DNA of 64,000 nucleotides from Heligmosomoides polygyrus polygyrus (taxonomy: Eukaryota; Nematoda; Chromadorea; Rhabditida; Heligmosomidae), in assembly GCA_947396885.1 (NCBI GenBank), contig OX377205.1, positions 22,865,407-22,929,406 of the forward strand, in the 5' to 3' direction. Positions 1-10,192 of the stretch are shown one piece after another (position 1 is the stretch's first letter; each line of letters opens with the position of its first letter). The notes below the pieces were generated by a model. That model was not told the DNA's origin and did no database searches. It worked only from the letters and a program-made list of their open reading frames with translations. The translations under genes and the position numbers were made by a program.

Positions 1-727
1 AAACCGGTGAGTTGTCTCAGCCCATGGCAAAGTCTACGAATTGAGTTATTTACATTGTGAGGACAAAATCCGAAACTGTTGCTCCTTCATCACGACTGCA
101 GAATCGTGGTCTGCATCCTCAGTGACGTACGCACATAGTTACACCCGGCAGAAGCGACGCCTTTTCAGAGAAAACATCGTCATTCAACCTCTACTTCAAC
201 GGACAACGGTCTTCGCAGGAGGTTGTTTCGAAGGATTTTTCTTCGACTCTTCTAAGGTAATTTCTTGCTAGTCATTGACTGCAGTCATGGCTAGTTGTTG
301 TGTGGCGAGCGATCCTCCTTAAGATTATTATTAATTTTGTGGATCAATCACAACGAAACTAAGCGTACCAGTCAGCATGAAGTTACTTCGGGTAGTCAAT
401 TTAATTCATGTAAGATTGGTTGGGACGACGCCGAATCAGATTAAATTGAAAAAAAAACAATCAAAGCTTCCAACTGGGGTTAAGTGTACTCCTCTTTATT
501 TTTTGCCATACAAATTGGAGCAGTGGAATTGATTCTAGGTGTCGACCTAAACATTCAACAAAGCTGTATGTAAAATGGTAAAGCACGGCGCAACCAATTT
601 CTTCTGTTGTGCCATGAACGGAGTCACATGTTCAAAAAATAAATGTTATCATCCAAATCGAAAGTGGGTGATCTATTCAGTGGTGTAGGTATCATCCGGT
701 GGTTTCAGAAAAATTAGGTTTGAGACC
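1..727. other. unassigned sequence before the gypsy element
   Basis: I see no convincing coding region here. A short open frame at 41-271 has no recognisable motif. The sequence just left of the Ty3/gypsy element (about 600-727) is the pre-insertion flank that resumes after 5160. Confidence 0.4.
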
Positions 728-847
728 TGTTGGAATGAATGATCTCTGTGATAAGATGTTCTCGCCAGTGGTATAAAAGGCTTCTGGTGAGGTTGGTTGT
801 ATTCATTCTTCATCTGCGATAAACCAGTGCGTCTGCCAGTTGTAACA
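728..847 (+). repeat. 5' LTR of the Ty3/gypsy element
   Basis: This 120-bp LTR pairs with 5036-5155. It carries a TATA-like box (GTATAAAAGG, about 771-780), which could serve as the element's promoter. The LTR is very short for a Ty3-type element. Confidence 0.93.
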
Positions 848-868
848 CTGGCGATCAGGATCGACTCC

Positions 869-3800
869 ATGGAAGCCCTACCAGCCATCCTACAAGCCGT
901 ACAGCAGCAACTCAACGTCCAGGAAGCAGCACTACAACAGCTCATGGAGAAGCTGTGCGCGGTGAGTACAAACTCGTCCTCTGCCGGAGCTGCTGTCGTG
1001 CTCAGAGACAAGCACGCCATTTTCGATTCTCTGTACAGGCGGATTGAAACTTTCAATTACGACCCCGACCGAGGACGAACTTTTGACTCATGGTTGCGCC
1101 GGTACCAGGATCTATTTGATAACGAATGCATCGAACTGGATGAAAAAGACAAGACGAGACTTCTCGTTTCTCGTCTTGACGAGGATTGTCACCGTATGCT
1201 GACGAGTGCGATTTCCCCTAAACAACCTTCAGACTTACCATGGGAGGAAATTGTACAGGTACTAAATCGCTTATTCGGAACAGCAAAGACACTCTTCAGG
1301 CGCCGGTTCAAATGCTTCAGGGTCAGGTACGAAGGTCAAGACTTCAATAACTACGAGACGATGGTCAAAGCCAAATGTACGGATGCCCATTTCGACTCGA
1401 TCGACTTTGATGGTCTCCAATGTTTATTCTACGTAGCCGGATTCCAAGTGTCCGAATTTGCCGACTACCATACCCGGTTGCTAAGGAAGCTTGACCAAGC
1501 AGAGAATATCACTCTGAAGGACCTCACGGCTGAATGTCAACTCATCAAATCGTACAAGGATGATGCCCGACTTCTCGAAGGCACACCTGCTGTCAACGTT
1601 GTTCGTCGCCAGAAGTTCCAACTTGGAAAAAAGAGGAAACCTCAGCGACGACAACGAGATGAGTCTTCACCCAAAACGATTCTCCATCGACCAGGCAAAA
1701 CCACATTTAAGCCAAGGGCACCTAGTTCGACCGACCGCTATAGTCGAAATCGACATATCCATCGAATTATTGCCGCTCTCCAAAAAGACGACCACCCACA
1801 AGTGGAAGTAACAATCAATGGTCGACCGCTCCAGCTGCTGCTTGATACGGGTGCTGAGGTAACTCTTATCTCCGAGTTCAACTGGAACATACTCGGAAAA
1901 CCCACTTTACAACAAACACACCTCACTGCCTACGCAGATAATGGTACCCCCCTCAAAATCCATGGAAGCTTCGACACTGAGTTTACAATAAGCTGTTCAT
2001 CAGGAACACAATGCGTTGGACAGGGAACATGCTTCGTAACTAAGGAAAACTGCAACGCTTTCGGAATGACATGGATCAAACAACTACCGGACCTCTATCA
2101 CGCCGTCCGAAAGTACCAGATCTGTAGTTCTATCGTGGTTGACCACATCGCTACTTTTCGAGATACCACCGTTGCCAAGCTGAAGACCGATTTCGCGGAC
2201 GTCTTCGCTCCCGGTCTTGGCAAATGCACCATGGCTAAGGCCACGCTGCTACTGAAACCCAACTCGCAGCCAATTTTCAAAAGGAAGCGTCCAGTACCCT
2301 ACGCCACCGTCGCGGCCCTTGACAATGAAATTGATCGCCTACTCACGGAAGGCGTAATTTCTCCCGTGACTTACTCCAGATGGGCTGCACCCATCGTCGT
2401 AGTAAAGAAATCCAACGGAACAATTCGACTTTGCGCAGACTATTCGACCGGACTAAATGAAGCATTGATGTTACATCAACATCCTTTGCTTACACCGGAA
2501 GATGTTTTCACTAAGCTCAATGGCGGAACTGTTTTCACTCAGATCGATCTCGCCGACGCTTATCTTCAAGTAGAAGTCGACAACGCCTCAAAAGAATTGC
2601 TGACCATTAATACTCACAGAGGACTGTTCCAATACAATCGTCTACCTTTGGTGTCAAATCAGCACCTGGCATCTTTCAGCAGATCATCGATTCGATGATA
2701 GCTGGACTCGACGGATGTGCCGCATATCTTGACGATATCATCGTTACTGGCCGAACGATAAAAGAGCACACCGCCAACCTCGAAGCTTTATTCGAGAGGA
2801 TACAAAAATACGGATTTCGCATTCGTAGTGAGAAATGCAGCTTTCTCACGCCGAAGTTACGCTACCTATGTAATATTATTGATGAAAACGGACGCCGGCC
2901 AGATCCAGCCAAAATCGAAGTGATCAAAAAGATGCCATCACCAAAGGACATTGTACAACTGAGGTCGTTCCTGGGTCTACTCAACTACTATGGAGCCTTT
3001 GTTAAGGAAATGCGCCAACTGCGAGAACCTTTCGACAAATTGCTCAAGAAAGACGTCCTATTCTGCTGGTCACCCGAATGTCAACGAACTTTTGAGCGCG
3101 CCAAAGAGGTTCTATCATCGGATTTACTACTCACTCACTACGACCCCTCAAAGGAAATAGTTGTGGCAGCAGATGCTTCGGAATACGGAATCGGGGCAGT
3201 CATATCCCACCGATTCTCCAACGGAATGGAAAAACCAATTTACCATGCATGTCGTTCTCTATCGACTGCCGAGAGAAATTATGGGCAAGTGGAAAAAGAA
3301 GGCCTGGCCCTCGTTTTCGCTGTGAGAAAATTTCACCGATATCTCCATGGCCGTCACTTTACACTCCTGACAGATTACAAACCACTTCTTGCGATCTATG
3401 GAAGCATAAAGGGAATACCAGTCTATATGGCCAATCGTCTACAGCGCTGGGCTTTACTGCTTCACAACTACGATTTCACTATCGAGTATCGCAGAACGAC
3501 AGATTTTGGACAGGCAGATGCATTGTCGCGTCTCATTGCAGAACAACAGACTGCAGAAGAAGACGTCGTAATCGCCAACATAAACACGGACGCTATTCAC
3601 CTGTTGGAACATGCGGCGACCAAGCTACCAATCACTGCGGAAACAATTGCCGAACATACTCTCAAGGATCCACTTCTGAAGGATATCCTTCGTTGTGTTC
3701 AACTTGGACAATGGCCAAGGAAGGAAGCACGAATTTTGCATTTCAAAAGAATCCGCAACAGCTTGTCCACACAACAAGGCTGCTTAATGTTTGGAGATCG

Positions 3801-5046
3801 TATCGTCATTCCTGCAAATCTGCAATTGTCCGTCCTTCGTGACTTGCATGATGGACATCCTGGGATATCACGGATGAAAATGCTTGCCAGAGATTACTGT
3901 TACTGGCCAAATATCGACAAAAATATCGAAGAGATGGTCAAGTCCTGTAAGAACTGTCAAGAAACCGCAAAGAATCCCGTCAAAACTACGTTGTCGTCAT
4001 GGCCGAACGAGACTACCCCATGGTCTCGTGTACACGTCGATTATACCGGCCCTATAGGTGGAAAAATGTTTTTAATCGCAGTAGATGCGTATTCCAAATG
4101 GCCAGAAATAATGGAGATGACATCCACTACATCCACGGCAACGCTCAACCAACTTCGTCGAATATTCGCTCAGTTTGGGTACCCACAAGCACTAGTAACG
4201 GATAACGGAACACAATTCACGTCAAAAGACTTCAGCGAATTTTGCACAAAAAATGGAATCAAACACATCCGTACTCCCCCATTCCATCCCCAATCAAACG
4301 GCCAAGTAGAAAGATACGTGGATACCTTCAAGAGAGCCTTACAAAAGCTCAGAGGGGAGGGAACTACTCAGGAGGCCATCCAAACCTTCCTGTTCAACTA
4401 TCGACGAACACCGTGCACTTCAGTCCCAGGAGGACGATCACCCGCTGAAGCCTTTATCGGTCGACAGCTACGTTCCAAGCTAACCATGCTGAAACCACAA
4501 AACACAATGGAACGACAATACAATGAGAAGATGGAGGATCAATTTAATCGCCATCATGGGGCGCAAACGAGAAGATTCGAACCTGGAGACCTAGTTTGGG
4601 TTCGCGATTACAGAGAAGGAAGTCCAAAATGGATCATCGGACAGGTACTCAAGAAACACGGTCGATGTGTTTACGACGTCATGGTTCAAAGTCAAATATG
4701 GAAAAGACACGCCAACCAGCTGGGAAAAAGGACAAGCACCACTGAAAAGACCTTGTCCCTCGACGACTTACCACTCCTTCCTTGCCACCAGACCCAACAG
4801 CCCACTCAGTGCCAAGAATCAGCATCAGTCGACAACTCTACTACCGATATCCAGCAGTCTACCCAGGTACGACTACCATCACAGGTCGAATATCCTCAAA
4901 CAGATATTCAGGCACCAACAGACTTAAACAGCATGGCTCCATCCCGACCGATCAGAAATAGACGTGCACCGAAGAAACTCAACGTGGATCCTACGAAGAA
5001 GACTTACGCCTCCGTTGTTCGTCTTAGGAGGGAGGTGTTGGAATGA
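869..5046 (+). pseudogene. gypsy gag-pol polyprotein with one frameshift
   Basis: The polyprotein copies element RNA into DNA and integrates it. The likely start is the Met at 869, just past the LTR; the frame is also open upstream into the LTR. Order: a gag-like region, an aspartic protease (LLLDTGAEVTLIS), the first half of RT, then a frame change near 2645-2650 between 'RLP' and 'FG'. The downstream frame continues with the YLDD catalytic box, RNase H (ADASEYGIGAV), an integrase HHCC zinc region (HDGHPG...CKNC) and a DDE core (VDYTGP; VTDNGTQF; NGQVERY), with a GPY/F-like C-terminus. The second frame opens at 2695 and runs to 5046. No CCHC zinc knuckle is visible between gag and protease; a basic stretch (GKKRKPQRRQR) occupies that place. 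A single missing base explains the break, so this copy cannot make one polyprotein unless the base is a sequencing error. Confidence 0.93.
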
Positions 5047-5155
5047 ATGATCTCTGTGATAAGATGTTCTCGCCAGTGGTATAAAAGGCCTCTGGTGAGG
5101 TTGGTTGTATTCATTCTTCATCTGCGATAAACCAGTGCGTCTGCCAGTTGTAACA
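5036..5155 (+). repeat. 3' LTR of the Ty3/gypsy element
   Basis: It is nearly identical to 728-847. The pol frame runs into this LTR and stops at 5046. Confidence 0.93.
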
Positions 5156-5164
5156 AGACCTATA

Positions 5165-5360
5165 AAACCTAATACGGTATAAAGCCCCAGAAAATTGCAC
5201 CGACAGGGCCCTGGTTTTACACATGAGAAATCTTTTTTTCCAAACCAATGATACCATTATAATCGTATAGATCGCCCACATTGGATTCGAATGGTAACGG
5301 CGACTTTTTGAATAGGCCATTGTGACGGGAGCTATGGGAAAATGGCGGTTGTTTGCATTT
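5165..5360 (+). repeat. dispersed repeat, related to 33280-33510
   Basis: Blocks such as 'actttttgaatagg', 'gagctatgggaa' and the '...ccaaaaacc(g/a)aaag' stretch recur in the same order and orientation at about 33280-33510. No coding content was recognised. Confidence 0.5.
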
Positions 5361-5384
5361 TTCTTTCCAAAAACCAAAAGACAG

Positions 5385-5636
5385 AGCGGTTTTGTGTTCC
5401 AATCCAAGTGATGTCGTGGAGGCATTCTGAGTGCGTACTTGGCCAGCACAATGACTAGCTGCCCCGAGCCATTTACAAGTCATTGTTCTGTCCTTCCCAG
5501 ACAACTCTGATGCCAATTCACCGGCCACGGAGGGATGGTCGGCATGGTCGGCTTCGGCGGCAGGAAACTCGAACCAAGATTCTTTGTTCTTGTGCACGCT
5601 ACAGCCAGCACCTCCTCCGACTGCGCTGCTACTCGC
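5385..5636 (-). repeat. tRNA-derived SINE copy
   Basis: On the minus strand it starts with an A-box-like block (TAGCAGCGCAGTCGGAGGAGG), then a B-box-like GGTTCGAGTTTCC, then the family's tRNA-unrelated body. It is diverged. Confidence 0.75.
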
Positions 5637-5639
5637 TCA

Positions 5640-7560
5640 ATGAAACTATTTCATAAAATTGCAGTAAAAAATTGTGCAACCTTTTAAGCGTTTTGTAGTT
5701 CGGCTATAGAAGCAAAAAAAATCGTTTGCAAAAATGATCTCGCTTTTAATAGTCTTCGCCCAAATCAATGTTCTGGATGACGCCAAACTTTAGTACTCGA
5801 ATCGAAAACCAAAGTCCGCTTCACATGTTCAACCGTAGGTGATTCTCCATGGATAAAGTTAGATGCTTTCAGAGAGTTCACCCTATGTGCCTGGGTTTTC
5901 TACGCTCCTCTTGAACAATCCTCCACCGACGTCGGACTGGGCGCTTTTCTGCAGCTGAACACCACATCTCGGTGAGCTTTTTCCTTCTGTTATATGTTTT
6001 TATTATTCCACACGTTCATGTGTAGATGATGGTCAGAGAAGAAGTTGTAAGAAGATTTAATTGGGGATTTCTCAGCAAAATGTGACCATTTTCAAGAGTC
6101 GTCAAACACTGTACAGTACTATGTGCACTACGAGATACCATTTCTAGATAGTATTTCCAGCATGACGTCGTTCAAGTTGACGGCACTGCCCAGATTAGAC
6201 TGATTTTATAATTACTACCAGTATTTTTTTAACTTGTTAAAGCATTGAAATTCCTATACAGCGAAACTCGACGTTTCGCGTTCTGTCCAACAAGTCACCA
6301 TATTTTTGGCGCAAAGCAAGCACAGTCTACTTACAGTACACTGCAAATTACAATTGTATTCAAATGAAATTGCAAGCCTTTCCTAAATCTTGAGAGTGCC
6401 TTCAGTACCAACTTTTCACGAATTTCGTGCGGAAAATACTGTTGCGCATATATGGCTCTAGCAGTATAAATATCAGGTTGTTCGAAGTTTTTTGGACAAA
6501 TATAAGAGCGAGATGTTTCGTCAAGAACCTTATCAAACCAACAGACATCATTCAAAAAAAATCGCCATTACGTTCTATCACATATTGCCATCAATCCGAT
6601 TGAAGTCGAATTCTATGAGCGAAAAACTCCGAAAGTTTGGACAGCAAGAAACTGGACGACCCGATCGAGGCTAATTTTGCGGACCCCGAATTGAAATTTT
6701 TGAATGGCTCGGATCGGGATATCCGAATCGTATATTTGAAAATGATTCATTCGGATCCAACGTGTACTGAGAAGAGCACACATCGACACACCTCTTCTTG
6801 CCCAGATTACTCAAAGCGTGAGGGACAACTTGAGGCAACTTTGAAACCTTGCCAGAAGTCCGGAGAATGTTGCGAGCAGTGTTCTTCGATCTTGGAGAGT
6901 GGGTAATGGCTGCAAGCTCACATACGGTAAAACTAGGTCGAGCAACACAGTTGTCGATTTCGTGCCGTCTTTCCCGTGTAGGTGGTCGTCTGATACGAGG
7001 AAGCTCTTCAAACGCCTCGTCACCTTCTAGTACGCGCGGCACCAATTTAAGCACGTCACAAGAGAGGGAGCACAGGGTGCGGGCACGTTTACTCACCAGT
7101 TTTGGTCAGTTTGGGCCGCGCGCCTCGAACACGAGGTACACGGAAAGCCCGCGGTAGCTCCGTGCGGGTCCCACATCCCCACATCGATTAGCATGAATAA
7201 CGATCAAATCCGGCAAGGAAAAAAAAAGAAAGAACAAGGACGATAGAAAATGATGACGTACTCGACAGCAAGACTTCCAAGGGCAGCAACTAACTTTGGT
7301 CAGGTGGACTTCCAGGTTTTAGATGTTGCTCAAACTTCATAAGTAGCACAGAATGTGATTTAGCAGAACCTTCCCTCTGGAAAAGAAGCAACTTGGTTAT
7401 TAAAAAAACTGACTCGATGAAGTTGGCGGGCTTAGAAGATGATGATGAGAAAGCAGAGAAGTGATTAATAGAAGTGGCACAGAATGCGCGTTAATAACTA
7501 CATACCTGCCGCTCAAAAGAGAAATCCAACAAATGGATGTGAAGCGAGGAGAAGATCGTA
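5640..7560. other. unassigned region with CpG-rich patch
   Basis: Mostly AT-rich sequence with no gene I recognise. A CpG-rich patch at about 6830-7160 is open on both strands: 6849-7157 (+), and 6671-7096 and 6811-7023 (-). None shows a known domain. It could hold 5' exons or the promoter of the receptor-like gene that starts by 8.7 kb, but I could not link it by splice phase. Confidence 0.3.
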
Positions 7561-7580
7561 TGAGCAAACCACGCCCGCAC

Positions 7581-8602
7581 CAGGGGCGGTTAACGATTTA
7601 ACGAATTTAACGAGTTAACAGCATTCTTCGTTAAAGTCTTTCTTAACGACTTAGAGAAAAATTTTAGAAACTTAATGAAATTTTTAACGGACTTTTTTCT
7701 CATTGAGTTCACCACATTTACCCTTAGTCTTTAATAATGTTGCAGGTCTCATCCTTCCGATTAGGAATGTTCCTGAAGAAGCTAGTGAAATCAGCAAGAA
7801 TATTTTAATGTTTTCATGATTTGGTTTTGAATTTCTGGAAATAATGCATTTCGGGGGCACGTGCAGCGCAGTCGGTGGTGGTGCCTGCTGTCGCATGCAC
7901 CTGACTCCAGTTTGTTGGTTCGGATTTCCCGCTGAGGCCAACCAAGCCTTTCATCCTGCCGTGGTCAGTGAGCTGGTACCAGGCTTGTCTGGAAAGGATT
8001 AAGCGCTGAATTCTTCATTGGCTGGCCACCGCAAGTCATTGTATGGCCAAATACGCATTCAACACACCTCCACGACATCCCGAAGAAGTAGAATGCATGG
8101 CGCATCCCAAAGAGGATTAAGTAACGCCGTTCTTTATCTTTATCCTTTAACGCATTTTGGAACTAGACAATTCTCCGCCGAGCCCCCGAGCACGTCAACG
8201 AATCGACACATATACTGGTCTAACTCTAGGTCTCATAAGATGTGGCTATCCTCACCTGGCGCTGCATATCCTAGAATACCTTCTAAATGTTAACACATTG
8301 TTGGCGTGTCAAGCCTTTTCGGCAGTGTGGGACCGCGTGACACGATGTCGTGTCACGGTCTCGACGTTGCAAAAAATGGATTGGTCCGACACCCCAGGCA
8401 CTCCAAAATCGTGCGCAACTTTAGCTGTTGACCTCTTAAAGTGGAAACGTGTAAGCTCTCTCCTGATATTTTCCAAATGAAATAAGGGTTTACAACCAAA
8501 TGTATTTTTCAACGAAATGATCTACCGGAAATTTAACGAAAACTTTCCATTAAAAAAATTTTGATAAAGAATTTAACGCGTAGAATTTTGTGTACAGCTC
8601 TG
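7581..8602. mobile_element. degenerate non-autonomous hAT-like element
   Basis: The left end is CAGGGGCGGTTAACG and the right end is ...CAGCTCTG. They are flanked by near-identical 8-bp target duplications, GCCCGCAC (7573-7580) and GTCCGCAC (8603-8610). Both subterminal regions carry repeated TTTAACG motifs. No transposase remains and a SINE is inserted inside. The class rests on the 8-bp TSD and CAGGG start; the terminal repeats are poorly preserved. Confidence 0.6.
7859..8148 (+). repeat. tRNA-derived SINE copy inside the hAT element
   Basis: It has the A-box-like block AGCGCAGTCGG, the B-box-like block GGTTCGGATTTCCC, the family body (SGKD/LAGHRKS-like reading) and the 3' end 'aacgccgttctttatc'. 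Confidence 0.85.
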
Positions 8603-8700
8603 GTCCGCACCGCCAACGAATTACGTGACGTCGCGCGCGCTGCGCGCGCGGGGCGCTGCGTGCGGTGAAATGAGTGAACGTGCCGCCTCTCGGGGGATAG

Positions 8701-10192
8701 ACCTTCATTGTCTCCTGAAGAAAGTGATTGGCCTCGTCTGTACATCGACCTAAGCGGCGCTGTAGAGGTAGAGCTGGCCGGTAGAGCATCCTCATCTTCC
8801 CCATCACCAACACAGTACCTCAACACGGAGGCGGTTTGTTTACACGTCATAGAGAATCTACGTTTAGGGGATATGAAACGGTAATACTCAGAAGCCTGCC
8901 CGCTGAAAACTTCAGCAGCAGAGATATGTGGCATTGGTCTCCCACCACACAATTCTGTCTTTTGGCAACCTAACAAAATAGCATGGCACGGTTTCCTGTT
9001 CATTTGCCCAACTTCGAATCTGCAAAGTTATAGTCATGAAGTCCCTACAACTTTGCTTCTCAATCACTCTTTATCCACAGTCTTTTAGAAGAATAGCTGC
9101 TCTACCAAGCAGAGAAAAACAGAGCCTTATCTCGTCTTTTAATAAACTAGGGATAAAACGACGTAAGAGGAGCTGCGAATATGCTAATCTACTTACTCGA
9201 TCTGAAAGCTCATGCCACACAAGAGTTTGACTGCTGTAAAAAACTGCCGTATAATAATCCCCAATGTACAGATAAATTGGCTTTCAAATTGATTCAAATT
9301 TGGTCCACTCTAAAAGTCTTTAAAGCAGAAGGCTTTCTTCCAGAATTTATTATGCAAACAACATAAGACGCTGGGTGAACTGCTTTAAAAGTGTTCGTTA
9401 AGCACTCCTATCCTTTCAATCGACAACACGGGTGTGACTATCAACAAGAACTTCCATATCGACGTGAAGCTGTCGACGATGGCATGGCATCATGTGAGTT
9501 TCTTTTTCCCAACAGTCTAGTCTTGGAGGGATGCTGTGGCATAGAAAACTGTACAATTGGAGCTCTATATGCGTTGACACTATTGACTCTATTCCAGTTG
9601 ACAAATACATCAGATGTGTAAACAAATTACAAATTTCTCTGCGTAGGTAATATTTTACTTAATTATGTCTGTCTCACAAATATTGCTCCTATTATGTTTG
9701 TTGAAGAATATTCTACGACAATCAGGAGAACAATAGGTCATGTAGGTCTGTTACGTTTGCCTCCATATCGTTCTAGGTTTGCGTTCGCAGCCCGCTCTAT
9801 CAAGCGGACGTAGACCGACCGATCTGGACCGTGTTTCTCGACGGAGTCTTAGCGGCCAACACAAGCTATCCGTTGCTGGACGTTACCGCCGATATTCGAT
9901 GTTTGATACAGCTCAGTAGCAGCGAGGAGCCTCGATTCAGAGGCGAAATCAGCCTTGCTCAGGTGATTTTGAGAAGACATGAATATGTAAAAGTCAGAAG
10001 CACTTCTTTGGATGCTCGTCACCTCTTCTCTTATTTCTATTTTCCCTTTCTCTAGCTTACTTTCCATCCGGACGAGGTTGATAAAACCCTTTTCAACTGG
10101 AACGCTCTTTAAGTTCGAAGGCGCGACTATAGCACTGGTGAACAACGGGACAGTTGAATTCTCTAGGAAATCAAGCCGCGGCTTCCCAACAG
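8701..10192 (+). CDS. receptor-like gene: N-terminal laminin-G/pentraxin-like exons
   Basis: Exons 8701-8880, 9403-9493, 9516-9646, 9791-9962, 10056-10076 and 10114 onward join in phase (2/2, 0/0, 2/2, 0/0, 0/0). The translation has a jelly-roll-like pattern: a segment ending LSTMAWHH, then a Trp- and Cys-containing strand, 'PIWTVFLDGVLA', and a closing 'GEISLAQLTFHPDE'. This resembles the 'W-HH ... DG ... GEI' order of LamG/pentraxin folds. The intron at 9494-9515 would be only 22 bp and that at 10077-10113 only 37 bp. The exon from 10114 could end at 10137 or 10192; from the former it joins in phase to a downstream exon at 10193 reading VTAGCNPQLPVG. The domain call is an inference from pattern, not from a match. 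Confidence 0.6.

Larger units (their letters stand above)
728..5155 (+). mobile_element. Ty3/gypsy LTR retrotransposon, complete with TSD
   Basis: A 4.43-kb element is bounded by two 120-bp direct LTRs that begin TGTTGG and end TAACA. The flanking 5-bp target duplication is AGACC (723-727 and 5156-5160). Inside is one long gag-pol frame. I see a single LTR difference (ggcttctgg against ggcctctgg), so the insertion is young. A purine-rich stretch (about 5026-5035, AGGAGGGAGG) just before the 3' LTR fits the polypurine tract. TGG at 849 just after the 5' LTR fits a tRNA primer site. Confidence 0.95.

Noticed and set aside
6671..7157. Open frames on both strands in a CpG-rich patch
   Set aside because: No domain, no splice-phase link and two or three frames open at once; kept only as an unassigned region.
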